DNA from: Flavobacteriales bacterium UBA6693
GTDB lineage: Bacteria; Bacteroidota; Bacteroidia; Flavobacteriales; Weeksellaceae
NCBI GenBank assembly: GCA_002454815.1
Contig: DKJL01000010.1
Coordinates: 1 to 64,000, forward strand
Reading direction: 5' to 3'
DNA: 64,000 nt
Positions 8,885 to 18,409 of the stretch are shown piece by piece. The notes below the pieces were generated by a model, which was not told where the DNA came from, did no database searches, and saw nothing but the letters and a program-made list of their open reading frames with translations. The translations under genes were made by a program, and so were the position numbers. Positions within the stretch are counted from its first letter, which is position 1, and each line of letters begins with the position of its first letter.

Positions 8885-10150
8885 ATGGATCCCATTTTTG
8901 ATCTGATTGAACAGGAAAAACAAAGACAGTTGCACGGTTTAGAACTTATCGCTTCCGAGAACTTCGTTTCCGAGAATGTGATGAAAGCCGTTGGCAGCGT
9001 GCTCACGAATAAATATGCCGAAGGTTATCCCGGTCGCCGATATTATGGCGGTTGCGAAGTGGTCGACAAAGTGGAAACATTGGCCATCGAACGCGCAAAA
9101 CAGCTTTTCGGTGTGGAGTATGCAAACGTGCAGCCGCATTCCGGATCACAGGCCAACGCCGCGATCTACCTTTCGATATTAAAACCGGGCGACAAAATTC
9201 TGGGTCTGGACCTCTCTATGGGTGGGCACCTTACTCACGGATCTTCCGTTAATTTTTCAGGTATTCAGTATAATGCTAATTTTTACGGCGTGGACCGCGA
9301 AACCGGTTTGATCGATTATGACGCCATGCGCCGCAAAGCTTACGAAGTGCAGCCAAAAATGATCATCGCAGGTTATTCTGCCTATTCTCGAGATATTGAT
9401 TTTGCCCGGTTCCGCGAAGTGGCAGATGAAGTTGGCGCTACACTTTGGGCAGACATTGCTCATCCAGCCGGGTTAATCGCCAAAGGTTTGCTGAGTTCAC
9501 CCTTCGAACATTGCCACGTCGTCACTACAACGACGCACAAAACGCTGCGCGGCCCACGTGGCGGCTTGATATTGATGGGCAAAGATTTCGAAAATACCTA
9601 CGGTCATAAAAGTCCGAAAGGCGAAACGAAAATGATGAGCCAGGTTCTCGACAGTTCAGTTTTTCCCGGCGTACAGGGTGGGCCGCTGGAGCATGTGATT
9701 GCCGGTAAAGCAGTGGCCTTCGCAGAAGCATTGGATCCGCGTTTCGAAACGTATGCAAAACAGGTCGTGGCCAACTCGCGCGCACTGGCGGCGGCAATGA
9801 TGGATCACGGTTTCGACATCGTCAGCGGTGGAACCGACAATCACTTGATGTTGGTCGATTTGCGGAATAAAAACGTGAACGGAAAAGAAACTGAAAAAGC
9901 ACTGGTAAAAGCGGAAATCACCTGTAATAAAAACATGGTTCCGTTCGATGATAAGTCGGCCTTTACCACCTCCGGAATCCGTCTGGGTACCGCAGCAATC
10001 ACGACGCGTGGTATGAAAGAAACCGACATGCCGGTCCTGGCCGGATTGATTAATGAAGTCGTGGAAAACCTTAACGATGATAATGTGCTGACTTCTGTCG
10101 GAAAACAAGTAAATGAAATAATGGCAGGCCGGCCGCTTTTCACTTTTTAA
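8885..10150 (+). CDS. glyA: Serine hydroxymethyltransferase
   Basis: 421 residues, the standard length. Converts serine and tetrahydrofolate to glycine and methylene-THF with PLP. Key blocks are [28 protein letters not shown], the PLP-lysine motif [14 protein letters not shown], and [14 protein letters not shown] near the C-terminus. Monocistronic: own promoter upstream, hairpin terminator 21 bases after the stop. Confidence 0.97.
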   Translation: MDPIFDLIEQEKQRQLHGLELIASENFVSENVMKAVGSVLTNKYAEGYPGRRYYGGCEVVDKVETLAIERAKQLFGVEYANVQPHSGSQANAAIYLSILKPGDKILGLDLSMGGHLTHGSSVNFSGIQYNANFYGVDRETGLIDYDAMRRKAYEVQPKMIIAGYSAYSRDIDFARFREVADEVGATLWADIAHPAGLIAKGLLSSPFEHCHVVTTTTHKTLRGPRGGLILMGKDFENTYGHKSPKGETKMMSQVLDSSVFPGVQGGPLEHVIAGKAVAFAEALDPRFETYAKQVVANSRALAAAMMDHGFDIVSGGTDNHLMLVDLRNKNVNGKETEKALVKAEITCNKNMVPFDDKSAFTTSGIRLGTAAITTRGMKETDMPVLAGLINEVVENLNDDNVLTSVGKQVNEIMAGRPLFTF

Positions 10151-10171
10151 CAGGATGAATTAAATGATAAT

Positions 10172-10205
10172 AAGCCGCCTTAACGACAGGGCGGCTTTTT
10201 GGTTT
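10172..10205 (+). terminator. Rho-independent terminator of glyA
   Basis: Perfect 8-bp stem AAGCCGCC/GGCGGCTT with a 10-base loop, followed by a T-rich tract. Confidence 0.85.
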
Positions 10206-10234
10206 TTTATCACTTAAATAACCTCAATCCGGAT

Positions 10235-12763
10235 TTAAACGGCATCTGACGACGTGTGGTCAATCGCCGCATCGCGCGTTGCTTCCGTTTCTATTGACTG
10301 TCGTTCACGGATGAGCGCGGCAATTTTTCGGTAATCTTCACTAAAAACCACAACAAAATCTCCCGCCTGCGCAATCGTGAGTGCGTGCAAAACGGCTTCC
10401 GCTTCATCGGTGATCAGTTCGTAAGCAATCTTGTGTTCGGACAATGCGAGTCCGGAAATAATGAGTTCATGGATTTCTGCACCTGTGCGTCCGCGCAGAT
10501 CACGTTCCAGCCGGATAATGACATGATCAAACATTTCCGCGGCGATGGCAGCGTTACGGCGGATGTCACTAGCTTTTCGGTCGCCCACCGCAGTAATCAC
10601 CCCGATTTTTCGCGCCGCCTGCACATGCTGCAGATAATCTTTCATACCGAGCAGCCCATGTGCGTTGTGCGCATAATCGATCAGTACATGAAAACCCTGC
10701 AGTTCAAAAAGGTTCATCCGGCCGGGCGAGAGTTCAAAAGTCGGAATAAAAGACTCTAAAGCATATTTAATTTCAGTGATGCCAATGTTCTGGGCATAAG
10801 CCGCACCTGTTGCCGCCAAAAGGTTGGCAATCATGAATTTAGCGGTGCCGTTCAGACTCAGCGGCATCGCGGTTACCGCGCCCAGAGAAAATTTTTGATT
10901 CTCAGCGTAAACTACGACTTCATTATTTTCAAGTATAACCGCCGTGCCGCCTGCATCGATATGTTTTAAAACAAGAAAATTCTCGGAATTAAGCGAGAAC
11001 CAGGTTATTTTGCAGATCAGCTTCAGCGCAAGGTGCACGCAGAGTGGATCATCAGCGTTGAGTACAATGGTGCCCGAGTCTTTCACGCTGCGGGCGACCA
11101 CGGTTTTTACTTCCGCCAGATCTTCCAGCGTATCAATATCAGCCAATCCGAGATGGTCTTCCTGGATATTGGTAACCACCGCAATGTCGCACTTTTCGAA
11201 AGCCAGCCCCGACCGCAGGATGCCGCCGCGCGCCGTTTCCAGAACAGCCAAATCGATCATCGGATCCCGCAATATCAGCGCGGCGCTCAGTGGTCCGGAT
11301 GAATCTCCGCTTTGTATTTTAAAATCTTTTAGGTAAACGCCGTCTGTCGTGGTATAGCCCGGCGTAGAGCCATTCAGTCTGGAAATATGCGCCAGCAGTC
11401 GCGTAGTAGTGGTTTTCCCGTTCGTACCGGTGATGGCGATAATCGGAACTTTGGCTGGTTTTGCCGGAAAAAAGGCGTCGATCAGAGCCACCGAAATATC
11501 CGCCGCTGACTTTGCATCGCAGTAACGGATAAAATCCACAATGGGTTCTTCATTTACGAAGATCACCTCGCCCTTCTCTTCTGCAAGCGGAATTGCCAGA
11601 TCATTGGTCTTGATCTCAACGCTGCAGAAGTCCAGCTCCAGCATTGCCGCGATCCGCTCGGCGAGAAAACGATTCGCCGGATGTATTTTTTCTGCAAATA
11701 GTTTTGCATTAGCGTTAGTTACGGTATTTGTGCAGGAAATTAAGTGAATGTTCTGCCCGCTCTCCGGAATGCTTTCGTAGCGAAGTCCTGCATTTTCCAA
11801 CTGGAGGTAAGTTTCACGCCCGACCGCAATTTTAAAATAATTTTCGTCACCCAACGTACTTTCTAGATCGTTGAACTTATCGATAAGTTGTTGAACGGAA
11901 GAGTGGCCGTTTCCTGTAATGACTTTTAAGGTAAATTCTGCCGCAGCGAGCAGTTTTCCACCTACCACCAGAAGCCGGAAATCCCGACCGTTTGTTGTAA
12001 TTTGATCAGTTCTGTTCTGATGATTTTCGCCGATAAAACCTGCTTTTTCCGCTAAGTCCGGTCGAAAGGTTTTTTCCGGAACAGGGATTCCGGAGTCTTC
12101 TAAAAAAGGTTGGGTGAAATGAGAATATTTCCTGAAGTCGGCTGTGCGAGACTCTTCATCGTAGTTTTTTGTGCGTAACGTCCGACGGTATTTGCCGTAG
12201 CCTAAAATAATCTCATTCTCCCGTAACGCGACCGGAATTTCGCGCAGGCGCGCTTCCCGTTTTAAATGCTGAACAAATTCACCGGGGCCAAAGGAGTAGA
12301 AGAGAAGATGTAATTCATTGACCGCTTGCTGTACATTATAATGATTGCCCTGCTCAACACATTTAAAAAATTCCTTGACGAGGTCGACTGTTGTTCTGCC
12401 AATTTCTTCGATTTCGTACTGAAAAACAATATTAAAAATACCGTCAAAAGAAGTTTTTCGCACCTCGAAATGTGTTACCTGCATCCCGGCAAGTTGCTGA
12501 AAACGCAAAGCAACCTGCGCAAATAGAAATGGAATTTGCGTATCGCAAAATTCTGTACGGTCATCGGTTTTTAACTGGGAATTTTCATCAGAGTTTTTGT
12601 ATAATGTTTCAGATTTAGGCAGATCTTCCAGTAAATGAAGGAGATGTTTTCGCTCCTGAGTCTGCAGTTCTTTTATTTGCACACGAGTTTGAATCAGCTG
12701 GTGTACTTGCGAACTCCAAATATTGGGTCCGCGAAGAATCTGCGTTTTAAGTATTTCAATCAC
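10235..12763 (-). CDS. Cyanophycin synthetase-like protein with eroded ATP-grasp domain
   Basis: 842 residues with CphA architecture: N-terminal domain (1-165, with the ILRGPNIWSS signature), ATP-grasp region (about 215-425), and a Mur-ligase-like domain with the P-loop ITGTNGKTTTTR at 444-455, YTTTDGVYL, LETARGGILRSG and NADDP motifs intact. In canonical CphA, PVP is followed by an ATP-binding segment containing a VKP...GNHGRGV block and ERF before GRDxRLLVV. Here only about 26 residues separate IPVPEKTF (226-233) from GRDFRLLVV (259-267), and neither block is recognisable. The later EVN metal motif reads IFVN. The Mur-like half (Arg-adding in CphA1) looks functional; the Asp-adding half does not. 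No cyanophycinase gene is adjacent. It may be a distinct amide ligase rather than a cyanophycin maker. Confidence 0.8.
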   Translation of the reverse strand: MIEILKTQILRGPNIWSSQVHQLIQTRVQIKELQTQERKHLLHLLEDLPKSETLYKNSDENSQLKTDDRTEFCDTQIPFLFAQVALRFQQLAGMQVTHFEVRKTSFDGIFNIVFQYEIEEIGRTTVDLVKEFFKCVEQGNHYNVQQAVNELHLLFYSFGPGEFVQHLKREARLREIPVALRENEIILGYGKYRRTLRTKNYDEESRTADFRKYSHFTQPFLEDSGIPVPEKTFRPDLAEKAGFIGENHQNRTDQITTNGRDFRLLVVGGKLLAAAEFTLKVITGNGHSSVQQLIDKFNDLESTLGDENYFKIAVGRETYLQLENAGLRYESIPESGQNIHLISCTNTVTNANAKLFAEKIHPANRFLAERIAAMLELDFCSVEIKTNDLAIPLAEEKGEVIFVNEEPIVDFIRYCDAKSAADISVALIDAFFPAKPAKVPIIAITGTNGKTTTTRLLAHISRLNGSTPGYTTTDGVYLKDFKIQSGDSSGPLSAALILRDPMIDLAVLETARGGILRSGLAFEKCDIAVVTNIQEDHLGLADIDTLEDLAEVKTVVARSVKDSGTIVLNADDPLCVHLALKLICKITWFSLNSENFLVLKHIDAGGTAVILENNEVVVYAENQKFSLGAVTAMPLSLNGTAKFMIANLLAATGAAYAQNIGITEIKYALESFIPTFELSPGRMNLFELQGFHVLIDYAHNAHGLLGMKDYLQHVQAARKIGVITAVGDRKASDIRRNAAIAAEMFDHVIIRLERDLRGRTGAEIHELIISGLALSEHKIAYELITDEAEAVLHALTIAQAGDFVVVFSEDYRKIAALIRERQSIETEATRDAAIDHTSSDAV

Positions 12764-13025
12764 TTTAATATAGGGTGTAAGTTCGTTTAAGTAAAAAGTG
12801 CTCGTTCGTTTTAATTCTATTTAATTATAATCAGGCGCCGGCCAAAGAAAAGTTCGGCGTGAACCTTTCAACAAATTATCTTATTGTAAAAAGGAGATAT
12901 AAACTGCTGTACTGTAACATTTTAAAAATATTATATTTAAATATTTAACAAGCGGCCGGCTGACCTCAAATGTAAAACAATTATCGAAAAGTAGATGGAT
13001 ATTCGCCCGTTCGGCGGAAAGAATT

Positions 13026-13033
13026 TACTTTTG
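13026..13033 (+). promoter_or_regulatory. -7 box of ruvC (very close to the start codon)
   Basis: TACTTTTG ends only 4 bases before the GTG start at 13038, so transcription probably starts at or within a base or two of the start codon. Confidence 0.5.
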
Positions 13034-13037
13034 TAGC

Positions 13038-13592
13038 GTGCAAGCAGAAAAAATTATTTTAGGTATTGATCCCGGGACCACGATCATGGGTTTTGGTCTT
13101 ATTTCGGTGAAAGGCGAAAAAATGGAACTGTTGTCCATCCATGAACTTATTTTGAAGAAATACCCAAACCACGAAACCAAACTCAAATATATTTTCGAGC
13201 GGACGCTTTCGCTGATCGACGAGTTTCATCCGGACGAGGTCGCTCTGGAAGCGCCTTTTTTTGGGAAAAATGTACAATCGATGTTGAAGCTGGGCCGCGC
13301 GCAGGGCGTGGCAATGGCTGCGTCGCTTTACCGCGATGTACCGATCACCGAATATTCGCCGAAGAAAATTAAAATGGCGATCACCGGAAACGGAAATGCC
13401 AGCAAAGAACAAGTGGCCGGCATGCTGAAAACGCTATTAAAACTGAAAGAATTCCCTACCAAATATCTCGATGCTTCGGACGGACTGGCGGTGGCGGTTT
13501 GTCACCATTTTAACTCCGGAAATACCGTGGCGGACAAGAGTTATTCCGGCTGGGACAGTTTTTTAAAACAAAACCCGGACCGGCTGAAGTAA
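13038..13592 (+). CDS. ruvC: Holliday junction endonuclease RuvC
   Basis: 184 residues. Acidic catalytic residues are visible: Asp11 in ILGIDPGTT, Glu71 in VALEAPFFGKN, and the DASDGLAVAVCHH motif near residues 145-153. It resolves Holliday junctions together with RuvAB; ruvB lies 16 kb away at 30.1 kb. The start is GTG at 13038; no ATG occurs before the first catalytic Asp. The -7 box abutting the start suggests a leaderless message. Confidence 0.93.
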   Translation: MQAEKIILGIDPGTTIMGFGLISVKGEKMELLSIHELILKKYPNHETKLKYIFERTLSLIDEFHPDEVALEAPFFGKNVQSMLKLGRAQGVAMAASLYRDVPITEYSPKKIKMAITGNGNASKEQVAGMLKTLLKLKEFPTKYLDASDGLAVAVCHHFNSGNTVADKSYSGWDSFLKQNPDRLK

Positions 13593-13784
13593 GCAGATTA
13601 TTTTATTATCACAGTTGAACTTAGAATTAAATAAAGTCAACATTCATTGGCGATGCTTGTATATGATCAACGTGGGCTTATAATGTATTCCGATTCTTTT
13701 CTTAAAAATCTATTACTCTGTATAACCAAATACTATCCGTAACAAAGTTGCGTTTATAAAGACTTATCGTATAAAAGTTTTCAG

Positions 13785-14846
13785 ATGAAAAAGTCTTTTC
13801 AGTCGCAAACGCGCATCAATCCGCTCCAACTTTTCCTGCTGATGTGCTCCGGCAGCAACATCCATCAACTCAGAAAAGTACCTACGGAATGGAATAAATT
13901 TGCCGGCATTGGTGGTGTTATTCTATTTACCGCAGTTTTTGCTACGCTGTCCGCAGGCTATGCAATTTTCACCGTTTTCGACAATCTGTGGATTTCCGTG
14001 GCTTTTGCCGTTTTGTGGGGTTTAATGATTTTTAATTTGGACCGCTATATCGTTTCCTCCATTAAGAAAACCGGAACGTGGTGGAACCAAATCCTGATGG
14101 CGGTGCCCCGCCTGATTTTGGCCGCGTTTCTGGGAATTATTATTTCAAAACCTTTAGAATTAAAGATTTTTGAGAAAGAAGTGAACAAGCAACTTAATAC
14201 CATTATTCAGCGCAACAAAACTCAATTGCAGTCCGAAATGAACGGCCGTATCCTCCAACAGGCCGCACCTTTCGAAAGCGAGAAGAAGAACCTTTTGGCG
14301 AAACTTGAGGCTTACCGTATCTCCTATGATTCTGCCGGCGTGGAATTGGAGAAGGAAATATTAGGAAAAGAAAGTGGACTAACGAGCGGCAAAGCAGGCT
14401 ATGGCACCAATGCCAAACGAAAGGCAGAACTAAAGGAACAACGCCGCACCGACGTGCAGCAATATCAACAACAAATCGCGCCACGACTGAAGTATCTGGA
14501 TGATGAGATTTCAAAAGTTTACACCAACATCGAAACAGAACGTGCCAAAACGGAAACCTTCGAGGACCGTTTCAATGGGCTGGCCGCAAGGTTGCAGGCG
14601 CTGGACGAACTCGGCAAGAACGCTCCGGTGATGGCGCTGGCCGCCTCATTTATCATGGGGCTGTTCATTAGTCTTGAAATTGCGCCGGTGCTGGTCAAAC
14701 TCATTTCCGCCGTTGGTCCGTACGATTATCTGCTGGAAAAAAGCGAGAATGAGGTGCGGCTTTACGCTTCGGAAAAGATGCAGAAAGGGGAGATGCTGAC
14801 CTCGCACCGCATTGAAAGATTTCGGGACGAACTGAACCGGAAATAA
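13785..14846 (+). CDS. DUF4407 membrane protein
   Basis: 353 residues. Four hydrophobic segments: two near residues 45-90 (AGIGGVILFTAVFATLSAGY, SVAFAVLWGLMIFNL), one near 105-122 and one near 282-303. A long charged coiled-coil region (about 135-280, rich in Glu, Lys and Gln) lies between the third and fourth. The NLDRYIV motif is typical of DUF4407. The family has no assigned function. Single gene, convergent with the nirK operon. Confidence 0.8.
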   Translation: MKKSFQSQTRINPLQLFLLMCSGSNIHQLRKVPTEWNKFAGIGGVILFTAVFATLSAGYAIFTVFDNLWISVAFAVLWGLMIFNLDRYIVSSIKKTGTWWNQILMAVPRLILAAFLGIIISKPLELKIFEKEVNKQLNTIIQRNKTQLQSEMNGRILQQAAPFESEKKNLLAKLEAYRISYDSAGVELEKEILGKESGLTSGKAGYGTNAKRKAELKEQRRTDVQQYQQQIAPRLKYLDDEISKVYTNIETERAKTETFEDRFNGLAARLQALDELGKNAPVMALAASFIMGLFISLEIAPVLVKLISAVGPYDYLLEKSENEVRLYASEKMQKGEMLTSHRIERFRDELNRK

Positions 14847-14870
14847 AAATGCCCGCACATCAGGCGGGCA
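14843..14870 (-). terminator. Terminator of the nirK operon
   Basis: Perfect stem TGCCCGC/GCGGGCA (14850-14856 with 14864-14870). In the minus direction it is followed by TTTTTATTT, so it terminates the nirK-SUMF1-sco transcript. The plus side lacks a T-run. Confidence 0.7.
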
Positions 14871-14891
14871 ACACATCAATTAACGATCATT

Positions 14892-15458
14892 TTATTTCAA
14901 CTCTTCCACGGCTTTCGCCACTTCTTCAGATTTTACCGTGCCTTCCACCTGTTTTACCATCTCACCTTTTTTATTAAAAACAGTAATAATGTTGGAATGT
15001 GAAAAAACAATGGGTGAGATTTTTTTGTATTTCACCGCCAGCACATTGGCCAGCTCGCGCACCGATTCTTTGTCGCTGCGCAGGAAAAGCCAGGGTTCTT
15101 CATTCATATTATTCTGAATGGCGTATTGCTTCAGCACTTCGGGCGTGTCATTATCCGGGTCAATGGAAATAAGCACCATTTGGGTTTGCTTCAGTTTTTT
15201 AGGGTCAATTTTCGCGGCGATTTTCTGCATATCAGCCACCAGCAGCGGGCAGGCCGTTTTGCAGCTGGTGAAGATCATGGTCACCACGATATTTTTTCCT
15301 TTCAGATCGCGCAGCTGCAATTCTTTTCCGTCCTGCGTCTGCCACTTGGAATCGAGTAGGAAGATCGACTCGTTCAGTTCGGGGGTGGCTTCCGCTGTTT
15401 TTTCAGTACAACTCAACAACACAATTGCCGAGAAAAGAAGGATAAGGATTTTTTTCAT
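14892..15458 (-). CDS. SCO1/SenC-type copper-binding lipoprotein
   Basis: 188 residues. Lipobox LLSC at 14-17, then a thioredoxin fold with the copper motif TSCKTACP (Cys66, Cys70) and the distal His154 in VFSHSN. SCO proteins deliver copper to CuA or other copper enzymes. Third gene of the nirK operon (5-base gap to the SUMF1-like gene), which suggests it supplies or protects copper for NirK. Confidence 0.9.
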   Translation of the reverse strand: MKKILILLFSAIVLLSCTEKTAEATPELNESIFLLDSKWQTQDGKELQLRDLKGKNIVVTMIFTSCKTACPLLVADMQKIAAKIDPKKLKQTQMVLISIDPDNDTPEVLKQYAIQNNMNEEPWLFLRSDKESVRELANVLAVKYKKISPIVFSHSNIITVFNKKGEMVKQVEGTVKSEEVAKAVEELK

Positions 15459-15463
15459 TTTAT

Positions 15464-16303
15464 TTAATTTTGAGCATCCCGCGCACAGCGGAAACCAAGA
15501 TTTCCAACGGTATAGTTCGCTTTCAGGCTGGCCCGGAAGGCGTAACGCATGTACGAGGCGTAATTCAGCACATCCGTCGTCGTTGTTGCGGCCGCGGCGC
15601 AGAACAAACCTTTGTCATCAAATTCTATAGTTCGGGAGTCGCTGGTGGTCATGATGGAATTAAAATCTTCCGTCCATTCCCAAACAACATCGAACATATT
15701 ATAGACGCCCCAGTAATTGGGTGCCGTTTCTTTTGTTTTGTGCAGCTCTCGTTGCTTCTCGTTGTAGAGATTGATGAGGTGCGCAGAATAAGTGGGTTTG
15801 TCGCGGGCGTTGGGCGTTTCTTCATCGGCCATGGCGACATATTCCCATTCGTCCATTGTGGGGAGTCGCTTACCGGCGCTTTTCGCATAGGCTTTAGCGG
15901 CAAACCAGGAGACGAAGGTTACCGCAGCTTCCGGATGGGCACCTTTGGGCAAAGTTTCATCGTCCTGCCAATTTTTCAGATAAGTATCATCGGCAAAAAC
16001 GGCTTTCACGTTGCTGCGTTTCCACTTGGGATTTTTCTTCACAAAGTCCAGAAATTCAGCATTGGTAACGGGGCGCTCGTCGAGCAGAAAATCATCAACG
16101 CGGACCAGCGTACTGTCTTCACCATAAAAAGGCTGATAGTCGCCACCTGTTATGGCAATCATCTTCACGTCGGGTTGTATGCTCACTTCCGTGTTCTGAG
16201 TGGCGGTCGCTTCTTTTACTGTTCCGGCTGCGTCGTTCTGGCAAGACTGAAACAGAAAAAAGAAACTACCGCTGTAAAGAATTGTTTTGAACAACTGATA
16301 CAT
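15464..16303 (-). CDS. SUMF1/FGE-sulfatase domain lipoprotein
   Basis: 279 residues. Signal peptide with lipobox (FLFQSC), then a formylglycine-generating-enzyme-like fold: MIAITGGDYQPF, ERPVTNAEFLDFV, KRLPTMDEWEYVA, DVVWEWTED and GNLGFRCARD at the end. It lacks the paired active-site cysteines expected of a true FGE, so enzymatic formylglycine formation is unlikely. SUMF1-like lipoproteins occur with nirK, nosZ or nor genes in Bacteroidetes, where a role in reductase maturation or binding is assumed but not shown. Middle gene of the operon. Confidence 0.85.
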   Translation of the reverse strand: MYQLFKTILYSGSFFFLFQSCQNDAAGTVKEATATQNTEVSIQPDVKMIAITGGDYQPFYGEDSTLVRVDDFLLDERPVTNAEFLDFVKKNPKWKRSNVKAVFADDTYLKNWQDDETLPKGAHPEAAVTFVSWFAAKAYAKSAGKRLPTMDEWEYVAMADEETPNARDKPTYSAHLINLYNEKQRELHKTKETAPNYWGVYNMFDVVWEWTEDFNSIMTTSDSRTIEFDDKGLFCAAAATTTTDVLNYASYMRYAFRASLKANYTVGNLGFRCARDAQN

Positions 16304-16335
16304 GGCAGTTTCTTTTAAAATATTAGTAGTAATGA

Positions 16336-17373
16336 TTATTGTACTTTTTTGAAAATCTTAGCGTTTTCTTCGCCGGTTACTTTAAGTTTACCAATAGCTC
16401 CTTTATTGAAGGCGCGGAAGATCGAGTGGTCTACCAGAATGTAATCTCCCGGTACGTCGACTTTAAATTCTACAATGGCTGCACCCCCTGCCGGAATTAC
16501 CGTGGTCTGTACATTATGATTGATGGTGGAGCCACCCTCCACGTACACTTTGTCGAAAATTTCGCCAATAAGGTGGAAAGAAGACACGAGGTTGGGTCCA
16601 CCGTTTCCGACGAAGAAACGAACCGTCTCGCCGACTTTAGCTTCCAGGGCATCCGGTCCCATCAGTGCGTTTTTCTTACCGTTGAACACCACGTAGGTAG
16701 GTTTTTCGTCAACACCTTTGTCCTGGTCGAATTCCTGCAGTCCTTTTTCGTCAGTTTTTCCTTTGGTGTAGAACTCGCCTTGCATGATATAATATTCACG
16801 ATCTACTTTTGGAAGTCCTCCTTCCGGTTCTACCAGGATCAGCCCGTACATTCCGTTAGCAATGTGAAGCGGCACAGGAGCAGCGGCACAGTGGTAAACG
16901 AAGAGACCCGGATTTAAAGCTTTAAAATTAAAGATTGCTGTTTTTCCCGGTGCAACGTTCGTCGCTTCAGCGCCACCACCAGGTCCGTTCACGGAGTGAA
17001 GGTCGATGTTGTGCGGCATTACGCTGTTGCTGCGGTTGGTAAGGTGAAGTTCGACTTCATCGCCCACACGGACACGGATAAAGGTACCCGGCACGGTGCT
17101 GTTGAAAGTCCAAAACTTATAGGTTACGCCATCCGCTAGTTCGCCCTCCTCTTCGGTGGCTTCCAGGTGTACGACTACTTTTTTTGCAGCGCGGTCGCCG
17201 ATAGCAGCGGGCAGCATGGGCGGATTTACATTCTGATGTTTCAGAGCATCGCCGCTTACCTGCATTTCCAGGGCGTTATTGGTGCTCTTTCCGGCGGTAG
17301 TGTCGTCGGTAGTTTGTTTACATGCTTGCAGTGTCAATAGGGCTAATGCAAAGCTCATTACAATTCGTTTCAT
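16336..17373 (-). CDS. nirK: Copper-containing nitrite reductase (lipoprotein form)
   Basis: 345 residues: a lipobox (LTLQAC, Cys18) and two cupredoxin domains. Type 1 copper ligands are His121, Cys162, His170 and Met175; type 2 ligands are His126, His161 and a second-domain His (about 267, SSFHLIG). The catalytic Asp is in the HNIDLH motif (Asp124). It reduces nitrite to nitric oxide. As a lipoprotein it would be membrane-attached in the periplasm. No fused cytochrome or azurin domain. First gene of nirK-SUMF1-sco; the promoter sits inside a dyad (17397-17418). No NO reductase gene is in the window. Confidence 0.95.
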   Translation of the reverse strand: MKRIVMSFALALLTLQACKQTTDDTTAGKSTNNALEMQVSGDALKHQNVNPPMLPAAIGDRAAKKVVVHLEATEEEGELADGVTYKFWTFNSTVPGTFIRVRVGDEVELHLTNRSNSVMPHNIDLHSVNGPGGGAEATNVAPGKTAIFNFKALNPGLFVYHCAAAPVPLHIANGMYGLILVEPEGGLPKVDREYYIMQGEFYTKGKTDEKGLQEFDQDKGVDEKPTYVVFNGKKNALMGPDALEAKVGETVRFFVGNGGPNLVSSFHLIGEIFDKVYVEGGSTINHNVQTTVIPAGGAAIVEFKVDVPGDYILVDHSIFRAFNKGAIGKLKVTGEENAKIFKKVQ

Positions 17374-17396
17374 TCTGATTTTTTTACTGTTTTTTT

Positions 17397-17432
17397 AATA
17401 GGACAAAGTTATCCTATTTAATTTATATTCAA
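17397..17432 (-). promoter_or_regulatory. nirK promoter overlapped by a 22-bp dyad operator
   Basis: On the minus strand: TTG (17432-17430), 18 bases, then TAACTTTG (17411-17404), a strong -33/-7 pair. The -7 box is the centre of a near-perfect inverted repeat at 17397-17418 whose arms are AATAGGA and TCCTATT with 9 of 11 positions paired. A protein bound there would cover the -7 element, as expected for a repressor. The sequence does not resemble the FNR site TTGAT-N4-ATCAA. The identity of the regulator is unknown. Confidence 0.75.
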
Positions 17433-17542
17433 TTATACGGGTGCATGAGTTTTATCACGAAATCCTTCGAGGTGATAGAATTTCAGCCGTTAAAATTTTT
17501 AATAAGTGAAAAAGATATAAAAAATAACTTTATTATAAAAAC

Positions 17543-17995
17543 TCAACCTGCTGAAAGTTTCAGAATTAACGGTTCTGTCACGCGTTTCTCGGCACGGTAG
17601 GTGGCACCACAGAGTGTGGAGCGCAGGCTGTAATTCCCTTTTTCGATGACAAACTGATTTTTCGAATTTCCTGCAATCGGCAAGTCGTAATCCGGTGTGC
17701 TCGCGCTGCCTGTAAGTCGTAGAATAATATTACAGCCAGAGGTATTTTCGATGACGATAGCAGTGTAAAGTTCGGCCGGATCAGGATCATTCAGTAGATA
17801 GGTGAGTACCTCGGCATTGGTTTTTTTCTTATTGATCTGATCTTTTGCCATCAGATTTTCAAACTCACTGCGCTCAGAATTTGCAGCGGGAAAACTGCTT
17901 CCCGCCGGAATGCGCCGATAGATTGGCGCGCTGGTCGGTAGAATGTCACAACTGAACAGGCAAAGAAGAAGAAAAACGGAAACAATTATTTTCAT
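17543..17995 (-). CDS. Small lipoprotein, DUF6759-like
   Basis: 150 residues with lipobox LCLFSC. The mature region contains NAEVLTYLLND, IVIENTSGCNIILRL and GNYSLRSTLCGATY. These resemble, from memory, DUF6759, a Chryseobacterium-type lipoprotein family without known function. Two cysteines in the C-terminal half may form a disulphide. It lies upstream of nirK on the same strand, but the nirK promoter lies between. Confidence 0.6.
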   Translation of the reverse strand: MKIIVSVFLLLCLFSCDILPTSAPIYRRIPAGSSFPAANSERSEFENLMAKDQINKKKTNAEVLTYLLNDPDPAELYTAIVIENTSGCNIILRLTGSASTPDYDLPIAGNSKNQFVIEKGNYSLRSTLCGATYRAEKRVTEPLILKLSAG

Positions 17996-18409
17996 TATAA
18001 ACCGATGAATGGTAAATATAAGAGAAAAATTAGAAAGTGTAAAAACCGTTTTAGTTTAAATATAGGTGTATTGTCTTTAAATTTAAAAAGAAATCTGCCG
18101 TGGCCGGAGACAAAAAACGTAGAATACAACACAAACAAAAAATGCCACAGCAAGGGCTGCAGCAAAAATATATCGGGAGGTGTTTTACGAAGGCTCAGTC
18201 GATGGATGAAACTGTTTTTATAAATCCACCGTCCCCGTTTGCAAAATCGTATCACAATCAGTAATCCTGATGTTTGCAAGTGGGGAGCAGTAGAAACATG
18301 AGTAATTATGGTATCATGCTTATTAGTTTGTCCCAAAATTAGGCCGGCTGAACTTGTTCTGCAATACCCAACAGTGGGTATTTTTAATCCTGCGGAATGC
18401 CTTTATTTG
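17996..18409. other. Intergenic region without a convincing gene
   Basis: AT-rich 414-base gap between the DUF6759-like gene and guaB. A minus-strand open frame of 113 codons exists but shows no family signature, and no repeat or terminator is obvious. Confidence 0.5.

Noticed and set aside
17374..17470. FNR/CRP-type site upstream of nirK
   Set aside because: The dyad arms (AATAGGA/TCCTATT) do not fit TTGAT-N4-ATCAA.
17995..18336. 113-codon minus-strand frame in the gap before guaB
   Set aside because: AT-rich, no start context, no recognisable domain; likely chance.
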